A stretch of DNA of 64,000 nucleotides from Opitutaceae bacterium (GTDB lineage: Bacteria; Verrucomicrobiota; Verrucomicrobiia; Opitutales; Opitutaceae), in assembly GCA_024711005.1 (NCBI GenBank), contig JANJTQ010000175.1, positions 1-64,000 on the forward strand. Reading direction: 5' to 3'. Made by a program: the position numbers and the translations under genes. Shown one piece after another: positions 51,566-59,860 of this stretch; positions within the stretch are counted from its first letter, which is position 1; every line of letters starts with the position of its first letter. The notes under the pieces were generated by a model that was given only the letters and a program-made list of their open reading frames with translations, was not told the origin of the DNA and searched no databases.

Positions 51566-53389
51566 ATGGATAAAAAGAATACGACCATCGGCGTCCTCCT
51601 CCTGCTCGTCGGGTTTGTCAGCCTCTACCTGGCCCCGCGTCCGGAACCCGTCGCCCCTCCCGCCCCTACGCCCGGCGCGGTGCCCGCCACTCCGGCCGTC
51701 GAGGGCCAGCCGGTCACGCCGTCCGGCACGGTCATCAACGCCGTCCCCGCGCCCGTCCCGTCAAGCACCACGTTCGCCGCACTGGCTGGTGAAAACACCG
51801 ACGCCACCATCACCGTCCTCGCCAACGACCACGTCGAGCTGCGCCTCACCGACTTCGGCGGAGCGATCCGCGATGTCGCCTTCAAAAAATACGCCGCCGT
51901 CCGGGGCAGCACGGAGCCCTTTGTCTTCAATCTTCTCCACGCCTCCCCGATCCTGGCTCTCAGCGAGTTCCCGGGCCTTGGTCAGGAGACCCAGTTCTCC
52001 TTGGTAAGCTCCACGGCCACCGAAGCGATTTATCGCGCCACCTTCGAGAACCGCATCGAGGTCACCCGCCGCTATGCGCTGCGCGCCCCCGGCGACACCT
52101 CGGGCGACCCTTATCGCATCCATCACGAAACCACCTTCCGCAACCTCACCGAGCAAACCGTTTCGCTTCCCCGCACCGCGCTCAACCTCGGCACCGCGTC
52201 CCTTATCGACGGTAATGACACCGGCCAATATCTCAACGTCGCGACCTACGACGGCGAAGACGCTCATTTCATCGACCGCGGCGATCTTCAAGGCGGTGGT
52301 TTCCTGAGCGGTGTCGGCATCGGCAATCGAGCCGACTTGCCCTTCCTCGAACGGACGGAGCCGACGGTCTGGGCTTCCGTAAAAAACCAATTTTTCGCCA
52401 GCATCTTCACTCCTGAAAAACCCGGCGTCGGCGTGCTCGTGCGCCGCATCGAACTTCCCCCGCTTGCCGGCTCCACCGTCCCGACCATCGGCATGACGGC
52501 CGCCGCCCGCTTCGAGTTGCCCGCCTTGGCTCCCGCCGCGTCCACCATCTTGTCCGGCGAACTCTACGTCGGCCCGAAGGAGTACACCCGTCTCGACAAG
52601 TTCGCCCACCGCGAAGACCTGATCATGCAGTTCAACCGCGGCATGGGTAAGATCTTCCTCAGCGGCATCGTCGCCCCCGCCCTCAACAAATTGATGAAGG
52701 CGACCTACAATTTCATCGGCAACTGGGGCGTCGCCATCATCGTGATGACGATCTTCCTCAAGGTCATCTCGCTGCCCTTCACCCTCGCCGCGTCGAAGTC
52801 GGCCAAGCGCATGCAAAAGCTCCAGCCGCTCATGCAGGCCGTGCGCGAGAAGTACAAGGACAACCCCCAGAAGCTCAACCAGGCCACCATGGAGCTCTTC
52901 AAGGAGCACAAGGTGAACCCGGCCGGCGGTTGTATTCCGATTCTCATTACGATCCCGCTGTTCATCGGTTTCTTCACGATGCTCATGGGCACCGCCGAAC
53001 TGCGCTTCCAAAGCTTTCTCTGGGCGAAGGATCTCTCCGCTCCCGACACCGTGGCCCGCATCTTCGGACTTCCGATCAACATCATGCCGCTGCTCATGGG
53101 CGTGACCATGTTCTTCCAGATGAAGATCACGCCGACGCCGGCGACGGACAACATGCAGGCGAAGATCTTCAAGTTCATGCCGTTCTTCTTCACGGCGATC
53201 TGCTACAACTTCTCCTGCGCGCTCGCCCTCTACTCGACGATCAACGGTCTTTTCACCATCGGCCAGCAGCTCGTGGTCAACAAATACACCAAGACCGATC
53301 CCACCCCCACCCCGCTCGGCGTCCCGAGCGGCACCGGCAAGGGCGGCAAGCGAATCAAAAACGTCACACCTCCGAAAAAGAAGGGATGA
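51566..53389 (+). CDS. yidC: membrane protein insertase YidC
   Basis: 607 residues. N-terminal membrane anchor (TTIGVLLLLVGFVSLYLAPR), Pro/Ala linker, periplasmic beta-sandwich domain (about 80-350) and the conserved Oxa1 core (NWGVAIIVMTIFLKVISLPF, KSAKRMQKLQPLMQAVREKY with the expected cytoplasmic hairpin, NPAGGCIPILITIPLFIGFF, IFKFMPFFFTAICYNFSCAL). It inserts and folds inner-membrane proteins with or without SecYEG. The basic C-terminal tail (GKGGKRIKNVTPPKKKG) may contact ribosomes. Length and domain order are standard for Gram-negative YidC. Confidence 0.95.
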   Translation: MDKKNTTIGVLLLLVGFVSLYLAPRPEPVAPPAPTPGAVPATPAVEGQPVTPSGTVINAVPAPVPSSTTFAALAGENTDATITVLANDHVELRLTDFGGAIRDVAFKKYAAVRGSTEPFVFNLLHASPILALSEFPGLGQETQFSLVSSTATEAIYRATFENRIEVTRRYALRAPGDTSGDPYRIHHETTFRNLTEQTVSLPRTALNLGTASLIDGNDTGQYLNVATYDGEDAHFIDRGDLQGGGFLSGVGIGNRADLPFLERTEPTVWASVKNQFFASIFTPEKPGVGVLVRRIELPPLAGSTVPTIGMTAAARFELPALAPAASTILSGELYVGPKEYTRLDKFAHREDLIMQFNRGMGKIFLSGIVAPALNKLMKATYNFIGNWGVAIIVMTIFLKVISLPFTLAASKSAKRMQKLQPLMQAVREKYKDNPQKLNQATMELFKEHKVNPAGGCIPILITIPLFIGFFTMLMGTAELRFQSFLWAKDLSAPDTVARIFGLPINIMPLLMGVTMFFQMKITPTPATDNMQAKIFKFMPFFFTAICYNFSCALALYSTINGLFTIGQQLVVNKYTKTDPTPTPLGVPSGTGKGGKRIKNVTPPKKKG

Positions 53390-53503
53390 AAAACTGAAAG
53401 GCTGAAGGGCGGAATCCCGAACCGGAAATCGACCCGTGACAGCGACTCAACCCCTCCACTCCTTCAGCCTTTCAGCCCTTCAGTCCTTCAGCTCTTTTCC
53501 TCC
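53390..53503. repeat. 'ctgaaaggctgaag' repeats, second locus
   Basis: GAAAAACTGAAAGGCTGAAG after the yidC stop and TTCAGCCTTTCAGCCCTTCA before yebC are inverted copies of one word, as at 17409-17569. They can pair into a hairpin between the genes. Confidence 0.65.
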
Positions 53504-53505
53504 CC

Positions 53506-54231
53506 ATGGCCGGCCATAACAAGTGGTCCAAAGTCAAACGTCAGAAGGCCGTCACCGACAGCCGCAAGGGCAAGGTCTTCTCCCGTCTCTCGCGCGAAAT
53601 CACCATCGCCGCCAAGTCCGGCGGTGGTGATCCCGAGGCAAACGCCCGTCTCCGCACCCTTCTGCTGAAAGCCCGCGAGGCCAACATGCCCGTCGACAAC
53701 GTCGACCGCGCGATCAAGAAGGGCACCGGCGAACTCCCGGGCGTCAGCTACGAAGATGTCACTTACGAGGCCTATGGCCCGAGCGGCGTGGCGTTCATCG
53801 TCAAGGTCACGACCGACAACAAAAACCGCGCCGCCGCCGACCTGCGCAGCGTCTTCACGAAGCACGGCGGCAATCTCGCCGGCTCGGGCGCGGTGATGTT
53901 TCAATTTCTTCATGCCGGACAGTTCCTCATCGCGAAAGACACGGTCGCCGAGGACCGCCTGCTGGAAGTCGCCCTCGAAGCGGGCGCCGACGATGTCATC
54001 ACCACGGACGAGGGTTACGATGTGCGCTGCAACATTCACGCCTTCGACACGGTTCTCCAGGCCTTGGAAACCGCCGGCATCAAAACCGAAAACGCCGAGG
54101 TCGCCTACATCCCCACGACCACGGTGCCGGTGGACGCCCGCACCACCGAAACGCTCGCCGCGTTGCACGATCTCCTCGACGGCCTCGACGACGTGCAGCA
54201 GGTCTTCTCCAACGAAGAAACCTCCGAGTGA
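53506..54231 (+). CDS. yebC: YebC/PmpR-family protein
   Basis: 241 residues. MAGHNKWSKVKRQKAVTDSR is the diagnostic N-terminus; ARLRTLLLKAREANMPVDNV, KHGGNLAGSGAVMFQF and YDVRCNIHAFDTVLQALETA continue the family pattern, with the usual three-domain length. Members have been reported both as DNA-binding regulators (PmpR) and as ribosome-associated translation factors (TACO1-like). Start overlaps nothing; the gene follows the repeat-filled gap after yidC. Confidence 0.93.
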   Translation: MAGHNKWSKVKRQKAVTDSRKGKVFSRLSREITIAAKSGGGDPEANARLRTLLLKAREANMPVDNVDRAIKKGTGELPGVSYEDVTYEAYGPSGVAFIVKVTTDNKNRAAADLRSVFTKHGGNLAGSGAVMFQFLHAGQFLIAKDTVAEDRLLEVALEAGADDVITTDEGYDVRCNIHAFDTVLQALETAGIKTENAEVAYIPTTTVPVDARTTETLAALHDLLDGLDDVQQVFSNEETSE

Positions 54232-54236
54232 TCGAA

Positions 54237-54408
54237 GTGGCATGGGCATCCTGCCCATGGAATTGCGAGGTGTAAATTAGCCACGCCCATGTCGGGCGTG
54301 CTCCGGGATTCGGAGCGGATTTCGAGCCACGCGGCCGACGCGGCCTCCGCTACAACTTTATTTGAAATGCGCATGACCCCGATCCCATGGACGAGACGCC
54401 CATGCCAC
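54237..54408. repeat. palindromic repeat family D, copy 2, interrupted
   Basis: Left arm GTGGCATGGGCATCCTGCCC ATGG (54237-54260) and right arm CCATGGACGAGACGCCCATG CCAC (54385-54408) match each other at 20 of 24 positions. Between them lies a family E element (54282-54370). Confidence 0.7.
54282..54370. mobile_element. MITE-like element family E, copy 2 (left end missing)
   Basis: CACGCCCATGTCGGGCGTGC through CTACAACTTTATTTGAAATG C is nearly identical to the right two thirds of 49766-49899 and ends in the same IS630-like terminus. The left terminal repeat is not recognisable. It sits inside the loop of a family D palindrome. Confidence 0.65.
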
Positions 54409-54444
54409 ATCAATCCGAGCAGCCGGATGCGGCCCGCCACATCC

Positions 54445-55371
54445 TCATGAGTCCAATTCGAAGGGGAAATTCACCGCGCCGAAATACTGAAGCTGCAGAC
54501 GATGAATCCGCGCCTTCGTCTGACTCGGCACCAGCCGATGTTCGTCCATGTAGGCGCGCAGCTGACCAAGGTACGTATGCAGATAGGCGCGCGACAGTTC
54601 TCCATGCGTCGCCGCCACCCGTTCGGTCGCCTCGCGCAGGCCCTTGAGTCCGGTCGATTCAAGCATGCCGCACATCTCAAGGATCCGATCGAACTCCGCC
54701 TGCAAATCCGCGATGCCGAAGCTTTGTACACGTTCGATTCTGGACTGAAACCCGACGACCGGAACGCGGGGTAAAACCGCCGCCGCGTGCGGCGTATTTG
54801 AAATATCAAGTTGGTGTTGATCGGACTGGTTGTTCACCTGGAGAACCATCTGGTCCAACTCGGACGCGGCCAGGCGGGCTCGCTCGATCGCCTCGACCGC
54901 GGTCAGTGAAAGCGTCCGCCGTTGCCAGTCGTAACCCGATGACGCCATGTTGCGCGCCGTACCGAGCGCCGTCAGCAGCCCGCTCAACTTGGTGGCGAGC
55001 CGGTCCAGCAAGGCGGGCCATGCGACCAGGTTGTTCAATGCCGTCAACCCACGCACATAGGCCGGCGACGCCGTGCGCATATAGCTGTCCAGCTCGTTGT
55101 CCAATTGCGCGTTAATCAACGCATGCAGTTGCACCATGGTATCCTGCGCGGACGCAGCCTTGGCCAATTCCGTGCGCGCTTTCTCCAACGCGGCAAGCTC
55201 ATCGGGACGGCCGATCGTGGGAAGAAAACGAGTGCGCGAACTGCATGACTGCTGAATGGCTTGGGCACGCAAGGTGAGATCGTCATTGAGCTCCTTCAGG
55301 AGCCCAAGTGCGCAACGCACATGACAATCATCCATGAGTAATTCGTCTAATTTGACGGATATTTGGGCCAT
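54445..55371 (-). CDS. helical cytoplasmic protein of unknown function
   Basis: 308 residues, not recognised. Starts MAQISVKLDELLMDDCHVRC; almost entirely helical with no membrane segment or signal. Segments such as RPDELAALEKARTELAKAAS, QLHALINAQLDNELDSYMRT and ERVQSFGIADLQAEFDRILE suggest helical bundles or short coiled coils. It stands alone between yebC and the sigma-factor operon; upstream DNA is comparatively AT-rich and holds a plausible promoter (55392-55420). Role unknown. Confidence 0.6.
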   Translation of the reverse strand: MAQISVKLDELLMDDCHVRCALGLLKELNDDLTLRAQAIQQSCSSRTRFLPTIGRPDELAALEKARTELAKAASAQDTMVQLHALINAQLDNELDSYMRTASPAYVRGLTALNNLVAWPALLDRLATKLSGLLTALGTARNMASSGYDWQRRTLSLTAVEAIERARLAASELDQMVLQVNNQSDQHQLDISNTPHAAAVLPRVPVVGFQSRIERVQSFGIADLQAEFDRILEMCGMLESTGLKGLREATERVAATHGELSRAYLHTYLGQLRAYMDEHRLVPSQTKARIHRLQLQYFGAVNFPFELDS

Positions 55372-55391
55372 TTGGGGGCTTCTTCAAAAAA

Positions 55392-55420
55392 ACTAAATAC
55401 ACACCAGATACGTGTCTCAA
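55392..55420 (-). promoter_or_regulatory. possible promoter of the helical protein gene
   Basis: On the minus strand TTGAGA (55420-55415), spacing of 17, then TTTAGT (55397-55392), about 20 bases before the ATG at 55371. The rest of the 266-base gap up to 55637 shows nothing recognisable. Confidence 0.4.
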
Positions 55421-55637
55421 GCATCCTTATGACTACGGCTCGTTTATCCCGTTATTTCAGGTTCGAAAGCAAGATGTCAGGCCTTCCGACACGTCCACAG
55501 CACGTCTGCTTAAATGAAGGAAGGCTGCTAATGTTGACTGGCGATCAGTCCTTTCGTTCCTCCGCCAAAAAGCCGACGACGACATTCTTTGCGCGAACGC
55601 GCCATAGAGCCGGCTCAAACCCGCCTCGTCATGACCA

Positions 55638-57059
55638 TCACCACACCCAGTCGTCTCCGCCCAACTTCGAGCGACCGTTAGCGTCCGTTCGGCTCCCTCC
55701 ACCATCATCAATGCCGTCGGGGCCCGTGGCGTAGAGAAGGAAAGTCGTCGCGCCCGTTTTACGGTAATGAAAGGGCTCGCCCGTCACCAAATCGTGTAGG
55801 CCTCCCACGCCTTGCGCTCCGCTCGGGAGCTCGGCCAGCGACTCCGGATAAGCACCGTGCTCGCGCTGCCAGAGCGCCAGTGCCATCGCCGTGCGAGCGA
55901 GATCAATCTGAGTCTGGCGGGACACAAAAACATCCAGAAAGAGGTGCATCTGGGTCACAATCGGGGCCACCCGCGGCAGTGATCGCTGTTTCGAGTAGGC
56001 ATCCCACGCCGCTAGCAGTCGGTAATCAACCCGGCGCGTCGCCGGGTCGTAAGCGGGCAAAAGGTTATCCATCCACGCGAGCGCATCCGAGGCAGTCTGC
56101 CGAAAGCCCCATCCGGAGGGACGAACCATCACCGCCAGCTTTTCAGAAAAAGTCCGACGATCGCCATACACGAGTTTGGCGGCCGCACCGCCGGGTTCCT
56201 CGATCGCCTGTCGAATGACCGTTGAATTACCAGCCAATTCCATCCGCAACGACCTCCATCCGCCGTCCAGAAAATCCAGTCGCGCCAAACTTTCATCCAA
56301 CGCCATCAACTCCGTCTTGGACCACATGTCGGTCGCATAGCCGCGCCTCAACGCACGCACACCGTGGTCGGTGATCGCGGATGCCACCAATTGATACAAC
56401 AACGTGGGCTCCGCACCGATTGCCTTGGCCACTCCGAAGATCGCCAAGAGATCGTTCGCCGCTCCCGAAGCCTGCCCGCGCTCCATACGCGCCTCCGCCC
56501 TCAGGCGCAGCAACCGAACTGCCTCGATGAGTCCTTCCGGTGAACCCACGTCGGAGGCCTCCATAACCCAAGATGAAAACCGCGCCGAGGGCCGGCGCGC
56601 GCCCACCGAGATCTGCTCCAAGTCGGTCTCATACGAAGCGAGATAAGCCAACAGATCCTGCGTCCCAAGAAGCCTGCGCCAGGCGTCAAGGGTGTTCACA
56701 TTCAGGTAGTCTTCGTTTCCCTGCGGGATAACGCCCTCCGGTCCCCTCAACCGCAAGCGCGCCAAGGCCGCGCGAGCGATCTTTTCATCAGAACTAAACA
56801 ACTCGGCAATAATCGGCGCCTTCGCAAAATTGTCCGCATCCGGAATCGGCGGTAACACGAAGTCGGCAAGCGTCAGCGATTCGCCTCGACTGCGCGCAAG
56901 CGCCTCCACCTCGGCCCAGGCGCGTCGCCCGCGCCAACCCTCGACCACATAAAATCCGGTGACCAGCGTGATCAGGCCCATGCAAGCAAGCAGCGAGCGC
57001 CGGGCATTGCGCCAATTGAGAAACCGGTGACGGACCGAAAGCGGAACAGAGTTATTCAT
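55638..57059 (-). CDS. membrane-anchored protein with GspG-like C-terminus
   Basis: 473 residues. One N-terminal membrane helix (LLACMGLITLVTGFYVVEG), then a long helical region (FVLPPIPDADNFAKAPIIAE, AEARMERGQASGAANDLLAI). The C-terminal 90 residues resemble the soluble end of type II secretion major pseudopilins: IDLARTAMALALWQREHGAY PESLAELP, LVTGEPFHYRKTGATTFLLY and ATGPDGIDDGG ending DDWVW. This layout recurs in Planctomycetes/Verrucomicrobia next to ECF sigma factors. It is the third gene of the sigma operon, 21 bases after the small membrane protein. Confidence 0.65.
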   Translation of the reverse strand: MNNSVPLSVRHRFLNWRNARRSLLACMGLITLVTGFYVVEGWRGRRAWAEVEALARSRGESLTLADFVLPPIPDADNFAKAPIIAELFSSDEKIARAALARLRLRGPEGVIPQGNEDYLNVNTLDAWRRLLGTQDLLAYLASYETDLEQISVGARRPSARFSSWVMEASDVGSPEGLIEAVRLLRLRAEARMERGQASGAANDLLAIFGVAKAIGAEPTLLYQLVASAITDHGVRALRRGYATDMWSKTELMALDESLARLDFLDGGWRSLRMELAGNSTVIRQAIEEPGGAAAKLVYGDRRTFSEKLAVMVRPSGWGFRQTASDALAWMDNLLPAYDPATRRVDYRLLAAWDAYSKQRSLPRVAPIVTQMHLFLDVFVSRQTQIDLARTAMALALWQREHGAYPESLAELPSGAQGVGGLHDLVTGEPFHYRKTGATTFLLYATGPDGIDDGGGSRTDANGRSKLGGDDWVW

Positions 57060-57080
57060 CGAATAAAGAGGGTCGGAAAC

Positions 57081-57503
57081 TCAGCACGCCCGGTCGGCGG
57101 TCGCGCGTTGGAAGCGAAAGAACGAGTGATCCGGCATGCGATTCGTTGCTGGTTTGTTCATGGACGGCGGAGCAGCCGGGGACGTCAGCTCAGCCAGCAG
57201 GCGGCGTTGTTCACGCCATGAGGCGATGGTCATGGCCATCTCGGATGCCGTAGGGCGCACTTCGTGCCCGGCAGACCGACCGGCTCCATTCACCACCAAG
57301 AGCACCACCCATACGGCGGCGAACGCAACCCACGCGGGACGACACGGCACAACCAACTCACGCCAGAGTGTGCGCAGCGCATTGAGCAACACGGGCTGGC
57401 GGACTGCGCGGGTTCCGGCGGCCAGCACGGCGACGCGCATCGCATCGAGTCGGGGTTCGACCGCCCGGTGGCGGGCAAGAAGGATTTCACGTGACGAGAG
57501 CAT
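57081..57503 (-). CDS. small membrane protein, anti-sigma-like position
   Basis: 140 residues, not recognised. Basic N-terminal 55 residues (ARHRAVEPRLDAMRVAVLAA), one membrane helix at about 56-75 (PAWVAFAAVWVVLLVVNGAG) and a periplasmic tail with Trp/Arg residues (MAMTIASWREQRRLLAELTS). The start overlaps the sigma-factor gene by 17 bases. Topology and location are those of an anti-sigma factor, but no zinc-binding H-x3-C-x2-C motif is present. Confidence 0.55.
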   Translation of the reverse strand: MLSSREILLARHRAVEPRLDAMRVAVLAAGTRAVRQPVLLNALRTLWRELVVPCRPAWVAFAAVWVVLLVVNGAGRSAGHEVRPTASEMAMTIASWREQRRLLAELTSPAAPPSMNKPATNRMPDHSFFRFQRATADRAC

Positions 57504-58056
57504 CGGGAGGATTGAGTTGGAGCCGTTCGCGAAGGACGCGTTTGGCGTAGTGGAGGCGAGACTTCACCGTCCCCAAGGGCGCTTCGGTGATGGTGGCGAT
57601 TTCTTCGAGCGAGAACTCCTCAAGCACATGCAGCACGAGCACGGCGCGCTGGGGCGGCGGCAACTCGTCCACGAGAGCAAGCAGCGCCTCGCCCTGCTCG
57701 GCACGCAGCACGAGATCGCGCGGGTCCGGCGCGGACTCGTCGGCGAGATCGTCCAGCAAATTCCCCAGCGGTTGCTCGCGTCCCGAGCGCCGCCAGTGTT
57801 GCACGCACAGCTGATGAGCGATCCCGAACAACCAGCTCCCAAAGCGGGCGTCCTCACGCAGCGTCCCGATATGCCGCACGGCGCGGACAAACGTCGTCTG
57901 CACAAGGTCAAGACTGGTGGGTTCATGACGCACGAGTTCATGGACAAAGGAAAAAAGCGGCAGTTGGTAGCGCCGCAGCAACCGATCCCACGCAACCGAG
58001 TCGCCCAAACGCGCTTGGGCCACAGGAAGAAACTCGGGATCAAGCGCGGAAGACAT
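57487..58056 (-). CDS. ECF sigma factor (sigma-70 family)
   Basis: 189 residues. Region 2 at about 25-90 (LPLFSFVHELVRHEPTSLDL, VQTTFVRAVRHIGTLREDAR FGSWLFGIAHQL) and region 4 at about 125-180 (ALVDELPPPQRAVLVLHVLE, EFSLEEIATITEAPLGTVKS RLHYAKRVLRERL). Regions 1.1, 1.2 and 3 are absent, the hallmark of ECF factors. It directs RNA polymerase to a small regulon, usually in response to an envelope signal. The next two genes overlap or lie within 21 bases and probably form its operon. Confidence 0.92.
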   Translation of the reverse strand: MSSALDPEFLPVAQARLGDSVAWDRLLRRYQLPLFSFVHELVRHEPTSLDLVQTTFVRAVRHIGTLREDARFGSWLFGIAHQLCVQHWRRSGREQPLGNLLDDLADESAPDPRDLVLRAEQGEALLALVDELPPPQRAVLVLHVLEEFSLEEIATITEAPLGTVKSRLHYAKRVLRERLQLNPPDALVT

Positions 58057-58118
58057 GCGGTAGAGAAGCGGTCACCCCCAGAGGAATGCGCGAACGGTTA
58101 AAAGGTTCAATGGAACGG

Positions 58119-58153
58119 AAAAAATCACCGCGGTATTTTCGCGGCTCGGTGAT
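58119..58153 (-). terminator. intrinsic terminator of the thioredoxin/secretin gene
   Basis: On the minus strand ATCACCG, loop of about 16 bases, CGGTGAT, followed immediately by a run of six T residues (58124-58119). It lies 17 bases after the stop at 58170 and separates this gene from the sigma operon. Confidence 0.7.
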
Positions 58154-58169
58154 CGAGATGAGGCGACGT

Positions 58170-59732
58170 CTATCGCGCTGTCGTCACCGCGAACGGACCC
58201 TTAACCGACGCCGTTACGAAAAGTACGGTGATCGCATTCTCCTCGTTCGTCTTTTCATCGAGATTCACTCCGGCGGGCAGCCAGGAAATCCGTCTGCCCT
58301 TCCCTACCCACACCACAGCCGTGCGTCCCGCCGGAACGAGTAGCTCTGTCGTGACCTCGCGTACAAAGAAAACAGGCGCAACCTGCGGATCCAGCTGCAC
58401 GCCCTTTCCGTCCAGGGTGATTACCGACGTCTCCGGCTTCACCGAGGACGCATCGTTATCGCCAGCGGTCTTTGGTCTGCCTTTTTCCACTTCCGGGCCG
58501 TCGCCAAATTCAATGAACCCTTCAAACTCGGTGCTATTCGCGGTGAGGCTCAACCCAACAGCTCCGTCGCCGTGAACCTGGGGCGTGATCACGAGCGTCC
58601 CGCCCACGGTCCTCGTCTCGAAATCCGCAGGCATCCAGCCGGACTGATCCGGACTCTTTTCCCAGCGGATCGGATAACGCATCTCCTGCCCGATTTGAAC
58701 ATTCGCCGGGTTCCCCGCCCCGACCGTCACGGTTGGCGTCGTCATCGAAATCACGTCTTTCATGCCGTCCAACGCCGCAAACACCGCGCCCGCCTGTTCC
58801 GAGGTCAGCATACCCACGACCGCGCCGGGAGTCGGGTCTTTCGCCTGCGTCAAAAACGCCAGCGCGCCGTCGGCCGGCAATGGTTTCTTCATCGTGACAA
58901 AACGCGCACTCACCACGACCGATACCGCGACGTCGGCCAGCATCGCGAATCGTTCGCCCTGCACCACTTCTTCCCGCGTCTTCGCATCGGCCCACGGATC
59001 GAACACAAAGCGATCACCCAACGTTTTTCGCAGTACACCGGACACCGCCAACCGCACCGCGAGATCGGGATGCAGCAGTCCGTCGAACAACATCGATGGC
59101 TTCATCGCCGCCCGTGCCGCCAGTTGATTCAGCGCAAACTCGCGTGACTCCGGGTCTCCGCGCGCGGCCAACTCAAAGATCCGCGTCTTCGCTTCATCCC
59201 AGCCGTTCGCGCCTCCGGCGCTCAAGCGTTCCGAAATCAGCTTCAGCTCGGCCTGACGCTCCGCCGCCGCCTTTACCATTTCGGCAAGGCGAACTTTACC
59301 GTCCTCAAGCCAGCCACGAAACGGATCGGGTTCGGTCATGCCCACCAGTCTTGAAATCTCCTCGCCGCGCGCGTTCACCATCACAAACGCCGGCACCCCG
59401 CGGATCTGATATCGTTTAACCAGCTCCGACTGCTCGTCGTAATCGAGTTTGATGCGCCCAAACGGTTCCAGCCACGATTTCACGCTGCCATTGCTCAGCG
59501 TGGTGCGTTCCATCTGCCGGCAATACCCGCACCACGTCGCCGTAAAATACAACACGGTGGGCGCCCCTTCGATGGATGCGTTCGCCTGAAATTCGGGTGC
59601 TTTGACCGACCACTCATCCGCGACCGGAGCGCCCGCCACCTCCGCCGCTTCCGTCGCCCCCGCCACCTCCGCCGCGCCGGTCTGACTCGCCACAATCACC
59701 CAAGCCAAAATCGCCCCCGTCCGCCTCAGCAC
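58170..59732 (-). CDS. thioredoxin domain fused to a secretin-like domain
   Basis: 520 residues. Signal peptide LRRTGAILAWVIVASQTGAA, then a thioredoxin-like domain at about 30-140: VLYFTATWCGYCRQMERTTL (active site CGYC) and RYQIRGVPAFVMVNARGEEI with the cis-Pro. A helical middle section of about 150 residues follows. From about 330 a secretin-like segment appears (DVISMTTPTVTVGAGNPANV, TRTVGGTLVITPQVHGDGAV, NSTEFEGFIEFG), the pattern seen near the end of type II/IV pilus secretins. GTG 59732 gives the best signal peptide; ATG 59864 with AAGGA upstream is a real alternative, adding 44 residues that include a 37-base palindrome. Function unknown. Confidence 0.7.
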   Translation of the reverse strand: MLRRTGAILAWVIVASQTGAAEVAGATEAAEVAGAPVADEWSVKAPEFQANASIEGAPTVLYFTATWCGYCRQMERTTLSNGSVKSWLEPFGRIKLDYDEQSELVKRYQIRGVPAFVMVNARGEEISRLVGMTEPDPFRGWLEDGKVRLAEMVKAAAERQAELKLISERLSAGGANGWDEAKTRIFELAARGDPESREFALNQLAARAAMKPSMLFDGLLHPDLAVRLAVSGVLRKTLGDRFVFDPWADAKTREEVVQGERFAMLADVAVSVVVSARFVTMKKPLPADGALAFLTQAKDPTPGAVVGMLTSEQAGAVFAALDGMKDVISMTTPTVTVGAGNPANVQIGQEMRYPIRWEKSPDQSGWMPADFETRTVGGTLVITPQVHGDGAVGLSLTANSTEFEGFIEFGDGPEVEKGRPKTAGDNDASSVKPETSVITLDGKGVQLDPQVAPVFFVREVTTELLVPAGRTAVVWVGKGRRISWLPAGVNLDEKTNEENAITVLFVTASVKGPFAVTTAR

Positions 59733-59755
59733 CGCGCTTGCGACCGCCCACCCCC

Positions 59756-59792
59756 AACCCGGTTTGTGACTTATTAAGTGACAAAACGGGTT
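59756..59792. repeat. 37-base near-perfect palindrome
   Basis: AACCCGGTTTGTGACTTA, centre T at 59774, TAAGTGACAAAACGGGTT: 18-base arms with two mismatches. It lies between the multihaem lipoprotein gene and the thioredoxin/secretin gene, 24 bases before GTG 59732. It could be an operator or a terminator; no T tract follows on either strand. Confidence 0.65.
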
Positions 59793-59860
59793 GGGCGATT
59801 CGTTCGATCGGAGCGAAAAAGGAGAAAGCGACGGAGAAGGGCGTGATGTCCGGAGTAGTG

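Noticed and set aside
51761-53011. 416-codon antisense frame in yidC
   Set aside because: Shadow of a certain housekeeping gene.
55372-55637. Possible small RNA or tRNA in the AT-rich gap
   Set aside because: A GGTTCGAAAGC stretch recalls a T-loop, but no cloverleaf, acceptor stem or CCA pairing could be built.
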